Program-made: the position numbers and the translations under genes
Part shown: positions 22,130 to 29,561 of the stretch, piece after piece
Numbering within the stretch: position 1 is the stretch's first letter
Layout of the letters: every line of letters starts with the position of its first letter
Source: an uncultured Actinomycetes bacterium
Lineage (GTDB): Bacteria; Actinomycetota; Thermoleophilia; Solirubrobacterales; 70-9
Direction of reading: 5' to 3'
DNA length: 36,396 bases
NCBI GenBank assembly: GCA_946886425.1
Contig: CAMPIP010000003.1
Location: forward strand, 1-36,396
The notes under the pieces: generated by a model
Told to the model about the DNA's origin: nothing
The model's database searches: none
The model's input: only the letters and a program-made list of their open reading frames with translations

Positions 22130-23688
22130 CGCGCTGCCTCCGCCGCGACGCGGTCGCGCAACTCGTTCTTGACGACCTTGCCGGCGGCGTTGCGCGGCAG
22201 CTCGGCGACGAACTCGTAGCGACGGGGGCGCTTGAAGCGCGCCAGGCGCGGCTCCAGGAAACCGGTCAGCTCCGGCTCGCCGAGCGGCTCCCCGGCGCCG
22301 GCGCCGCGCACGACGAAGGCGATCGGCACCTCGCCGAAACGCTCGTCGGGCATCCCGACCACGGCGACGTCGGCGATCGCCGGGTGCTCCTCGAGCTGGC
22401 GCTCGATCTCCCGCGGGTAAACGTTGACCCCGCCGGAAACGAGCATGTCCTTGATCCGGTCGACCAGGTACAGGTAGCCGAGCTCGTCGACCCGGGCGAG
22501 GTCGCCGGTGCGCAGCCAGCCGCCGCGCAGAGCCGCCGCCGTCTCCTCCGGCCGGCGCCAGTAGCCGCGCATCACGTTCGGTCCGCGGGCGATCACCTCA
22601 CCTACAGCGCCCGGAGTGACGTCGCGGTCCTCGGCGTCGACGACGCGGACGTGCACGCCGGGAGCCTCGCGGCCGACCGAGGCGAGCTGCGGCCGGTAGC
22701 TGCCGTCGGGCAGCGGCAGGTGGTCCGCTGGCGGCAGCAGGGTCAGGGTCGGGCTGGACTCGGTCAGCCCGTAGCCCTGTTGGAAGTCGCAGGCGAGCGC
22801 CTCCAGGGCCTCCCCGAGCAGGTCCTGCGGCATCGGCGAGGCCCCGTAGGTGAGCAGGCGGACCCTGCCGGCAACCGGCATCGGCGAGGCCGCGGCGGCG
22901 TCGAGCAGGCCGCGCATCATCGCCGGCACGACCAGGGTCGAGTTGGCTTCGCCGGAGGCGATCGCGGCGATCGCCCGCCCGGGATCGAAGCCGCGCTCGA
23001 TCACGTGCGTGGCGCCGGCGTGGACCAGGGTCAGCATCCGCGATGCCGCCGCCAGGTGGCAGAGCGGCGCCGTCGTCAGGTACCGGTCCGAGGCGACCAC
23101 CGAGCGTTCGGCCTGGTGGACCCAGGAGTTCGCCATCAGGTTGGCCTGGGTCAGCATCACGCCCTTCGGCCGCCCGGTCGTGCCCGACGTGTACATCTGC
23201 AGGAGGACCGCGTCGTGCGGCGGTTCGCCCGCTGGCGGGCTGGAGCTGGCGTCGGCCAGGAGGCGCTCGTAGGAGTAGGCGTCCGCCGCCTCCGAGCCCG
23301 ATTCCCCGAGCCAGACCATCGGCCCGTCGAAGCCGCCCTCGCGGACCGCGACCGCGAGCTCCGCCAGCTCCGGCTCGGCGACCAGGGCGCAGAGCTCCGC
23401 GTCGGCGGCGATCTCCGCGACCTCGCCCGGCGCCAGCCGGTAGTTGATCGGCACGCAGGCCCAACCGCCGCGCGCCGCCGCGAACAGCATCTCGACCATC
23501 TCCGAGCTGTTGCGCGAGAGCAGCCCGACCCGTTGACCGGGGCCGGCTCCGAGGGCGGCGAGCGCGTTTGCGAGCCGGTGCACCCGTTCGCGCAGCCGCG
23601 CGTAGCCGAGCGAGCGCTCGGCGTCGACGACGGCGGGGTGCTCGGGACGCAGCTTGGCGCTGTGCCGGAGCGCTTCGTAGGCGAGCAT
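22126..23688 (-). CDS. AMP-forming acyl-CoA ligase/synthetase
   Basis: This 520-residue ANL-superfamily enzyme has the P-loop-like YTSGTTGRPKGVMLTQANL near residue 167, QGYGLTESSPT, VIARGPNVMRGYWRRPEET, then GWLRTGDLARVDELGYLYLV. DRIKDMLVSGGVNVYPREIE precedes the C-terminal domain, and the catalytic lysine is in NAAGKVVKNELR. It activates a carboxylic acid with ATP to the acyl-AMP and then the CoA thioester. It lies between the TPP enzyme (three bases upstream) and the aldehyde dehydrogenase (4-bp overlap). The most natural substrate is the acid released by that dehydrogenase. Confidence 0.95.
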   Translation of the reverse strand: MLAYEALRHSAKLRPEHPAVVDAERSLGYARLRERVHRLANALAALGAGPGQRVGLLSRNSSEMVEMLFAAARGGWACVPINYRLAPGEVAEIAADAELCALVAEPELAELAVAVREGGFDGPMVWLGESGSEAADAYSYERLLADASSSPPAGEPPHDAVLLQMYTSGTTGRPKGVMLTQANLMANSWVHQAERSVVASDRYLTTAPLCHLAAASRMLTLVHAGATHVIERGFDPGRAIAAIASGEANSTLVVPAMMRGLLDAAAASPMPVAGRVRLLTYGASPMPQDLLGEALEALACDFQQGYGLTESSPTLTLLPPADHLPLPDGSYRPQLASVGREAPGVHVRVVDAEDRDVTPGAVGEVIARGPNVMRGYWRRPEETAAALRGGWLRTGDLARVDELGYLYLVDRIKDMLVSGGVNVYPREIERQLEEHPAIADVAVVGMPDERFGEVPIAFVVRGAGAGEPLGEPELTGFLEPRLARFKRPRRYEFVAELPRNAAGKVVKNELRDRVAAEAAR

Positions 23689-23691
23689 CGC

Positions 23692-25398
23692 TCAGGCGCT
23701 CCCGGCGATCCCGACGTCGATCAGCCAGGGCCGGCCGGACGCGAACGCCTCGCCCAGCGCCGTGCCGAGGCTCGCCGCGTCGCCCGCCTGGGCCGCCTCG
23801 ACGCCGTAGGACCGGGCCATCGCCACAGTGTCCACGGGAGGGGTCGCGATGTCGAGCATCGCGGCCGCACCTCCGTCCTCCCCGTCGCCGGCGAAGTGGG
23901 CGCGCATGAAGCCCTTGAGGATCGCGTAGCTGCGGTTGTTGAGCACGCAGGTGACGACGGGCAGCTGCTCGTGGGCGATCGTCCAGAGCGCCTGCGGCCC
24001 GTAGACCAAAGCGCCGTCGCCGACGAAGGCGAGGACCGGTCGGCCGCTTGCCACCTGCACCCCGGCAGCCATGCCGAGCGCGTAGCCGAGCCCGCCGCCG
24101 CGGGCCAGGGTGACGTAGGAGAGCGGGTCGCCGAAGCTGCCGAGCAGCGAGACCCAACCGGAGTTGGAGATCGCCTCGTCGACCACGACGGCGTTTCCGG
24201 GAGCCGCGTCGAGGCCGACCTGCACGGCGACGCGCGACGCCAACGGCCCGGCGTCCCCCGGCTGTGGCAGCGAGCGCTCGCGCAGCCGCGCTCGCTCCCG
24301 CTCGTGCTCGACCCGCAGTGCCTCGCGCCGGGCGGCGATCCGTTCGGCCAGGGCCGGGTCGGCGGCGGCGCGGGAGGCCACCGCTCGCTCGAGCGCCGCG
24401 AGCGTGTCCGGGAGGTCGCCAAAGACGCTCAATTGGGCCCGGACGATCCCGGTGTCCTCGCCTGGGACCTCGGAGAGGGTGGCGCAGACGAGCTCGTCAG
24501 GGATCAGGTCCCGGCCTTCGTAGACGGTTGGCGGCAGCAGCTCGGCGCCGAGGCCGAGCAGCATGTCGGCGTCGGCGAAGGCGCGGGCGAAGCTGCGGGC
24601 GTCCGGGAAGATCGGGCCCCGGTGGTACGGGCTCTCGGTGGAGGAGCCGGCCAGCGAGCAGGCGGGCGCCCAGCGCACCGTCGCCGCCGCGGCGGCGGCG
24701 AGCGCCGAGATTGCCGCCCCGGCGTCGCGCTGGGCGGCGACGTCGCCGACCAGCAGGCTCGGGGAGTCGGCCTCGACGAGCAGGTCGGCGAGGCGCTCGA
24801 CCTGATCCGGCGGCGCCGCACCGAGCTTCGGCGCGACCGCCGCGGATTGGATCAGCGAGGCCCCGGCCGGCATCTCCCAGACGTTCAGCGGCACGCAGAT
24901 CGCGACCGGCCCGGCCGGCTGGGCGACCGCGTCCCGGAGAGCGAGCGAGACGATCTCGGCGAGGCCCTCGCCGGTGTGCGCTTCCCAGACGCGCTTGACG
25001 ATCGGCCGCAGCACGCCGACCACGTCGGCCTGCAGCATCGGGTCGAGGAACTGGTGGCGAAGGTCCTGGACCCCGGCGATCACGACCAGGGGGACGTGGC
25101 TGCGCGAGGCGTTGTAGATCATGTTCAGCGCGTTGGCGACGCCCGGCATCGCGTGCACGACGGCGACCCCGGGGCTGCCGGTGGCAAGGGCGTGGCCGGC
25201 GGCGCCGGCGATCGCCGTCGACTCGTGCAGGGCGGGGACGTAGCGCAGATCCTCCCGTCCAGCGAGCTCGCGGATCAGGGGCAGCTCGGTGGTCCCGGGA
25301 TTGCAATAGATCGTGTCGACGCCGGCACCGAGGATCGCGTCGATCGCGCTGGCGGCCGCGTTAGCCGCCGGCGGGCTTGAGGTGAGCTGGGAATTCAT
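23692..25398 (-). CDS. Thiamine-diphosphate-dependent enzyme, benzoylformate decarboxylase/acetolactate-synthase-like
   Basis: The 568-residue protein has the three-domain ThDP fold. The catalytic glutamate is Glu59 in ALHESTA, after CNPGTTELPLI. VVHAMPGVANALNM holds the active-site His seen in benzoylformate decarboxylases, and the cofactor motif runs from GDGAL at 460 to NN at 487-488. Benzoylformate decarboxylase has Ser in the NPGSNE position; here it is NPGTTE, so the specificity may differ. The likely reaction is non-oxidative decarboxylation of a 2-oxoacid to an aldehyde. It is the first gene of a four-gene operon (decarboxylase, ligase, ALDH, crotonase) and diverges from an acyl-CoA dehydrogenase across operator site 4. 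The start codon ATG has no clear Shine-Dalgarno. Confidence 0.88.
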   Translation of the reverse strand: MNSQLTSSPPAANAAASAIDAILGAGVDTIYCNPGTTELPLIRELAGREDLRYVPALHESTAIAGAAGHALATGSPGVAVVHAMPGVANALNMIYNASRSHVPLVVIAGVQDLRHQFLDPMLQADVVGVLRPIVKRVWEAHTGEGLAEIVSLALRDAVAQPAGPVAICVPLNVWEMPAGASLIQSAAVAPKLGAAPPDQVERLADLLVEADSPSLLVGDVAAQRDAGAAISALAAAAAATVRWAPACSLAGSSTESPYHRGPIFPDARSFARAFADADMLLGLGAELLPPTVYEGRDLIPDELVCATLSEVPGEDTGIVRAQLSVFGDLPDTLAALERAVASRAAADPALAERIAARREALRVEHERERARLRERSLPQPGDAGPLASRVAVQVGLDAAPGNAVVVDEAISNSGWVSLLGSFGDPLSYVTLARGGGLGYALGMAAGVQVASGRPVLAFVGDGALVYGPQALWTIAHEQLPVVTCVLNNRSYAILKGFMRAHFAGDGEDGGAAAMLDIATPPVDTVAMARSYGVEAAQAGDAASLGTALGEAFASGRPWLIDVGIAGSA

Positions 25399-25434
25399 CG
25401 AGCGGAAGCGCTCTCTGGGGCGAGAGAGGGAGCG

Positions 25435-25452
25435 ATATCTATGTTCATAGTA
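25435..25452 (-). promoter_or_regulatory. AT-rich operator/promoter element, site 4
   Basis: Read on the minus strand: TACTATGAACATAGATAT. It contains the palindrome CTATGTTCATAG (25439-25450, plus strand) and shares ACTATGA with the other sites. It lies in the 98-bp gap between the TPP-enzyme operon (leftward) and the acyl-CoA dehydrogenase operon (rightward). A second AT-rich stretch, TATGTATGATAG, follows it on the plus strand. Confidence 0.58.
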
Positions 25453-25496
25453 TGTATGATAGCTAGCGAAGTCAAGCCCCGCCGCGAGGAGGAGAG

Positions 25497-26666
25497 ATGC
25501 CCACCGACACGCAAGGAATGGCCGAGATGGTCCGGTCGTTCGCCGCCGGCCGCGTCGCGCCGGGAGTCATCGAGCGCGACCGTGAGGAGCGGTTCGACCG
25601 AGAGCTGATCCGCGAGGCGGGGGCGCTAGACCTGTTGGGGGGGGTGATCCCGGGCGAGTACGGCGGCGCCGGGCTCGACCACGAGACCTTCGCCGAGCTG
25701 ATCGTCGAGATGTCCCGCACCGATCACCTCGTCGGGCTGGCGATGAGCTTCCCGAGCGGCCTCGCCGGAGCCGGCATCCTCGCCTACGGCAGCGAGGAGC
25801 AGCGCGGCGAGCTCCTGCCCGGCATCTGCACCGGCGAGGCGATGGCCTCGGCCGCGATCACCGAGCCCAGCTCCGGCACCAACGTCGCCAACATGCACAC
25901 GGTCTGCCGCCGCGACGGCGACGACTACCTGATCGACGGCCAGAAGGCCTGGATCTCCTTCATCGACGTCTGCGACTGGCTGATCACCTTCGCCACCCTC
26001 GACCGCAAGGGCGGCCGCTCCGGCGTCTGCGCCTTCGTGGTCCCGCGCGAGAGCGCCGGGCTGACCCTGCGCCCGTTCAAGAACAAGCTCGGCTTCCGCG
26101 GCGTCGCCACCGGCGAGGTCTTCCTCGACGGGGTGCGGGTGCCGGCGGCGAACCGGATCGGCGAGGAGGGCCAGGGCCTCGACGTGGCGATGGCGGCGGT
26201 CGAGACCGGCCGCCTCAGCGTCGCCGCCCGCGCCCTCGGCATCGCCGAGGACTGCCTCGAGCGCTCCGTCTCCTACGCCAACGAGCGCGAGGTCTTCGGC
26301 GGCACGATCGACCGCTTCCAGCTCGTCCAGTCGATGATCGCCGACATGGTCGTCGGGATCGAAGGGTCGCGGGCGGCGATCCACTCGCTCGCCGCGGCCC
26401 GCGACCGCGGCGAGCGGGCCCGCCGCGAGGCCTCGCTGGCGAAGATGCACGCCACCGACGTGGCGATGACCGCATCCACCCACGCGGTTCAGATCCACGG
26501 CGCCTACGGGACCCACGAGGAGTACCACGTCGCCCGCCACTTCCGCGACGCCAAGGTCTTCCAGATCATCGAGGGCCAGAACCAGCTGCACCGCTCGATG
26601 GTCGCCGAATACGCGCTCGGGCTGCGGCCGAAGGGCGGCGAGGCCGAGAGTCGGAGGGCCTCGTGA
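25497..26666 (+). CDS. Acyl-CoA dehydrogenase
   Basis: The 389-residue flavoprotein has AGALDLLGGVIPGEYGGAGL, the FAD segment AMASAAITEPSSGTNVAN, DGQKAWISF, and LGFRGVATGEVFLDGVRVP. The C-terminal helices are AVQIHGAYGTHEEYHVARHF followed by RDAKVFQIIEGQNQLHRS. The catalytic Glu is kept in IIEGQNQ; the usual EGT is EGQ. It would make the 2-enoyl-CoA in beta-oxidation, passing electrons to ETF. The ATG at 25497 follows a strong GGAGGAG. It overlaps the downstream SDR by 4 bp (GTGA), so the two act in sequence. Near-full conservation suggests a short or branched-chain substrate, but this cannot be fixed. Confidence 0.94.
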   Translation: MPTDTQGMAEMVRSFAAGRVAPGVIERDREERFDRELIREAGALDLLGGVIPGEYGGAGLDHETFAELIVEMSRTDHLVGLAMSFPSGLAGAGILAYGSEEQRGELLPGICTGEAMASAAITEPSSGTNVANMHTVCRRDGDDYLIDGQKAWISFIDVCDWLITFATLDRKGGRSGVCAFVVPRESAGLTLRPFKNKLGFRGVATGEVFLDGVRVPAANRIGEEGQGLDVAMAAVETGRLSVAARALGIAEDCLERSVSYANEREVFGGTIDRFQLVQSMIADMVVGIEGSRAAIHSLAAARDRGERARREASLAKMHATDVAMTASTHAVQIHGAYGTHEEYHVARHFRDAKVFQIIEGQNQLHRSMVAEYALGLRPKGGEAESRRAS

Positions 26667-27439
26667 GCGGCTCGCTGGCGGGCGCCTCGGCGCTGATCGT
26701 CGGCGGCGCCTCCGGGATGGGTGCGGCGAGCGCCCGCCACTTCGCCCGCGAGCTCGGCGCGAAGGTGACGATCGCCGACATCGACGCCGAGCGCGGGAGC
26801 GACCTCGCCGCCGAGCTCGGCGGCAGCTTCGTCGCCTGCGACGTCCGCGACGAGGACCAGGTCCGGGCGGCGGTCGAGGCCGCCGCCGGATCGGCCGGGC
26901 GCGGCCTGCGGGTCGCCCTCTGCTCGGCCGGCGGCGGCTACCGCGCGAAGACCGCTTCGGCGAGCCGTGGGCCCCACCCCCTCCCCGAGTTCCAGCACAT
27001 CATCGACCTCAACCTGATCGGCACCTTCAACGTCGTTCGCCTCGCCGCCTTCGGGATGCTTGCCAACGAGCCCGAGGCGGACGGCGAACGGGGCGTCGTC
27101 ATCTCCACCTCCTCGATCGCCGCCTACGAGGGCCAGATGGGCCAGATCGCCGACGCGGCCAGCAAGGCCGGCATCGTCGGGATGACCCTGACCGCCGCCC
27201 GCGACCTCGCCGACCGCGGGGTGCGGGTGATGTCGATCGCCCCGGGCCTGTTCGACACGCCGCTGCTGGCCGGCGTTCCCGCCGAGGCCCGCGACGCGCT
27301 CGCCGCCGCGACCCCGTTCCCGCACCGGCTCGGCGACCCCGACGAGTACGCCCGGCTGGCGGCGACGATCGTCGAGACGCCGATGCTGAACGGGACCGTG
27401 ATCCGGATCGACGGCGCGATCCGGATGGGTCCGCGCTGA
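26663..27439 (+). CDS. HSD10-like SDR with the catalytic tyrosine replaced by aspartate
   Basis: The 258-residue SDR resembles type-2 3-hydroxyacyl-CoA dehydrogenases (HSD10): GASALIVGGASGMGAASARH, DIDAER after beta-2 (NAD preference), ISTSSIAAYEGQMGQ, IVGMTLTAARDLADRGVRVM and SIAPGLFDTPLL. The Ser (Ser151) and Lys (Lys168) of the active site are present. The residue that should be Tyr in the YxxxK motif is Asp164 (GAC at 27152-27154; the segment reads QIADAASKAG where relatives have QAAYSASKGG). A TAC to GAC change is one base. The protein may be inactive, have another function, or carry a recent mutation. It overlaps the acyl-CoA dehydrogenase by 4 bp, the right place for a 3-hydroxyacyl-CoA dehydrogenase. 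Confidence 0.9.
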   Translation: MSGSLAGASALIVGGASGMGAASARHFARELGAKVTIADIDAERGSDLAAELGGSFVACDVRDEDQVRAAVEAAAGSAGRGLRVALCSAGGGYRAKTASASRGPHPLPEFQHIIDLNLIGTFNVVRLAAFGMLANEPEADGERGVVISTSSIAAYEGQMGQIADAASKAGIVGMTLTAARDLADRGVRVMSIAPGLFDTPLLAGVPAEARDALAAATPFPHRLGDPDEYARLAATIVETPMLNGTVIRIDGAIRMGPR

Positions 27440-27442
27440 ACG

Positions 27443-27459
27443 CGCCCCCGCCCGGGGCG
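27443..27459. terminator. GC-rich hairpin between convergent genes
   Basis: CGCCCC and GGGGCG form a 6-bp stem with a 5-nt loop in the 30-bp gap between the SDR (rightward) and the alcohol dehydrogenase (leftward). Its position suits a bidirectional terminator, although no U-tract is present. Confidence 0.38.
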
Positions 27460-27469
27460 AGCGCGCGGG

Positions 27470-28588
27470 TCAGCCGCGCTCGCCGGTGAGGATGACCGGC
27501 TTGATCTCCTCGCCCCGCTTCATGCTTTCCAGCGCTTCGGTGATCTGGTCGAGGCGGTAGCGACGGCTCAACAGCAGGCCCCAATCGAAGCGGTCGGCGT
27601 AGCGCTCCATCAGCTGGAAGGCCTTCCAGTAATGGTCGATGCGGCCGCTGAAGGAGCCGTGCACGGTGAGCTGCTTGAGGGTGATCTGGTGGGCGACGAT
27701 CGGCTGGGGATCACCGGCGGCGGTCCCGATCACCAGGCAGCGCCCGCCCCGGGCGGCGAGGTCGAAGGTCTCGGCGACCGCCCCGGGAACGCCGGCGAAC
27801 TCACAGACGACGTCGGCGCCGCGGCCGTCGGTCAGCTCCAGGAGGGCCTCCCGGCGCGCCTCCTGGGTGGGGTGGTCGGCGATCGAGATCGTCTCCGTCG
27901 CGCCCCACTGCCGGGCGACCTCGAGTCGGTCGTCGGGAGCGCCGATCGCGATCAGCCGGCGCGGCGAGCGCAGCGACAGTAGGGCGACCGCGAATAGGCC
28001 GAGCGGGCCGACCCCCTGGACGGCGACGGTCTCGGTCGGTTCGATGCCGCCGAGCTTCTCGATCCCGGCGATCACCGTCCGCATCGCGCAGCTGGCGCCC
28101 GAGGCCCACTCGCTGCGGACCCCGTCGGGGACCTTGAGCCGGCCGGCGTTCGGCCAGACGTAGCTGTGGGTGCCGAAGGTGGCGGAGATGTGCGGGAACT
28201 CGGTCGTCTTGCGCCAGAGGCCGGTGGTCCGGTTGGTGCAAAGGACCGGGTCGTGGAGGACGCGGCACTCGTAGCAGTGGCCGCAGGGCGCGTGCTCCCA
28301 GACGACCCGGTCGCCGGCCTCGAGCGGCTGGCCGATCGAGTCGAGCTCGGCGCCCGCGCCGATCTCGAGCACCCGTCCCACCCCCTCGTGGCCGCTGCAG
28401 AGCGGCGGCTCGGTCCCGAAGACCTCGGCGTACTCGCCCTCCCAGTGGTGAACGTCGCTGCCGCAGATCGTCGCGCACTCCATCTCGACGACGAGCGCCC
28501 CGGGCTCGGGGTCCGGCCGTTCGACCTCCAGCAGCTCCAACGGCTCGCCGAAGCGGGTCACCGCCGCGATCGTCGCCGCGCCGCTCAC
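27470..28588 (-). CDS. Zinc-dependent medium-chain alcohol dehydrogenase
   Basis: This 372-residue MDR enzyme has catalytic-zinc ligands in ATICGSDVHHWEG and the GHEGVGRV motif. A structural zinc site follows in HAPCGHCYECRVLHDPVLC. The Rossmann motif is VAVQGVGPLGLFAVAL and CVIGTAAG-like strands follow. All zinc ligands look present, so oxidation of an alcohol with NAD(P) is likely. The gene overlaps the isochorismatase-like gene by 4 bp and is last in a four-gene leftward operon headed by the AtuA-like protein. Confidence 0.93.
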   Translation of the reverse strand: MSGAATIAAVTRFGEPLELLEVERPDPEPGALVVEMECATICGSDVHHWEGEYAEVFGTEPPLCSGHEGVGRVLEIGAGAELDSIGQPLEAGDRVVWEHAPCGHCYECRVLHDPVLCTNRTTGLWRKTTEFPHISATFGTHSYVWPNAGRLKVPDGVRSEWASGASCAMRTVIAGIEKLGGIEPTETVAVQGVGPLGLFAVALLSLRSPRRLIAIGAPDDRLEVARQWGATETISIADHPTQEARREALLELTDGRGADVVCEFAGVPGAVAETFDLAARGGRCLVIGTAAGDPQPIVAHQITLKQLTVHGSFSGRIDHYWKAFQLMERYADRFDWGLLLSRRYRLDQITEALESMKRGEEIKPVILTGERG

Positions 28589-29181
28589 GCGCGGAGCTCC
28601 ACGACCGCGTCCTCGACGCTGACCTCGCGCCCGAAGGTCGGCAGCAGTTCGTTCATGAAGAACTCGTGCATCGAGGGGTTGAAGCTCGCCGACATCTCCT
28701 CGACGACGGCCACGTCGAAGCCGAGGTCACCGGCGTGGCGGGCCGCCGACTCGACCACGAAGTTGCTCGCGACGCCGCCCATCAGGACGGTCGAGACGCC
28801 CCGCGCCTGGAGGATGCCGAGCAGCGGCGTGTTCAGGAAGGGATCGACCCAGCCGCGGGCCAGGACCGGCTCGCCCTCGCGCGGGGCAACCTCCGTGCAG
28901 ATCGCCGCGTCGGCGCTGTCGATCGCCATCATCCCGTTCTCCTCGAAGCTCGCGAAGGCCCCGGAGCGGTTGGTCCGGTTGACGTAGCCGGGCTCGAACC
29001 CGACCCGCGAGTGGACCACCGCGGCGCCACCGTCGCGGGCGGCGGCGAGGCAGCGGGCGGCGGCCTCCAGGACCCCCTTCTCGACCACCTGGTCGCCGAC
29101 CCCCGTGGCCGACCCCATCGGGCCGTCGGGGCGGCAGATCCCCTCCTGGAAGTCGAGCATCAAAAGTGCCTTCTCGGACAT
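28585..29181 (-). CDS. Isochorismatase-fold protein lacking the catalytic Lys and Cys
   Basis: The 198-residue protein has the cysteine-hydrolase/isochorismatase fold: ALLMLDFQEGI with Asp10, GAAVVHSRVGFEPGY, VLARGWVDPFLNTPLLGIL, and VSTVLMGGVASNFVVESAARHA. In amidases of this family the triad is Asp-Lys-Cys. Here Asp10 is kept, the Lys position is Arg109 and the Cys position is Val142 (GVASNFVVE where relatives have GVATNVCVE). So it should not act as a cysteine amidase. It may hydrolyse another bond, as isochorismatases without Cys do, or bind a ligand. A GGAGGAG ribosome binding site supports the ATG at 29181. It is 37 bp downstream of the DUF4387 gene and overlaps the alcohol dehydrogenase by 4 bp. 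Confidence 0.88.
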   Translation of the reverse strand: MSEKALLMLDFQEGICRPDGPMGSATGVGDQVVEKGVLEAAARCLAAARDGGAAVVHSRVGFEPGYVNRTNRSGAFASFEENGMMAIDSADAAICTEVAPREGEPVLARGWVDPFLNTPLLGILQARGVSTVLMGGVASNFVVESAARHAGDLGFDVAVVEEMSASFNPSMHEFFMNELLPTFGREVSVEDAVVELRA

Positions 29182-29218
29182 CGAATCTCCTCCGGTTCTC
29201 GGTTGGGGTGGAGCGGGG

Positions 29219-29548
29219 CTAGTCGATCTCGAGGTCGAGCAGCGGCACGTACTGCTGGGCGCCGAAGATGTCGCCGTCGATCGGGTCGCCGCTGCCCCGG
29301 TACTCGCCCTCGTTGTACTTGTAGATGGTCACCTTGGCGGCGTTGACCGCTTCGATGAAGTAGATGCCGTAGACGGCCTCGGGCGGCAGGCCGTAGAGCG
29401 CTGCCACCCGCTCCTCGGTCAGAGCGCCCGAATCGCGGGCGGTCTCGAACTCCTCGCGACCGGCGAAGTAGACGTCGATCGTGCTCAGGTATGGCTCCGC
29501 GTTCTTGCTGCGGATGATCGGGGCCAGGTCCGACAGTTTGGTCGACAC
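29219..29548 (-). CDS. DUF4387-family protein, partner of the AtuA-like protein
   Basis: The 109-residue protein reads APIIRSKNAEPYLSTIDVYF, then SGALTEERVAALYGLP, and ends DIFGAQQYVPLLDLEID. The IRSKNA start and the GxQQxVPLLDLEI end are the hallmarks of DUF4387. The family has no established reaction. It is commonly encoded beside, or fused to, AtuA-like proteins, which suggests a two-part enzyme. GTG at 29548 with AGGAGAGAG upstream is the start. A longer frame upstream overlaps the AtuA gene and is spurious. It lies 13 bp after the AtuA-like gene. Confidence 0.85.
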   Translation of the reverse strand: MSTKLSDLAPIIRSKNAEPYLSTIDVYFAGREEFETARDSGALTEERVAALYGLPPEAVYGIYFIEAVNAAKVTIYKYNEGEYRGSGDPIDGDIFGAQQYVPLLDLEID

Positions 29549-29561
29549 GTTCTCTCTCCTC

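Noticed and set aside
22024..25380. Very long rightward open frame (over 1100 codons) opposite the TPP enzyme, ligase and aldehyde dehydrogenase genes
   Set aside because: It is antisense to three well-supported enzymes, rich in R, G, A, D and H from complementary GC-rich codons, with no domain motif. Such frames are expected at this GC bias.
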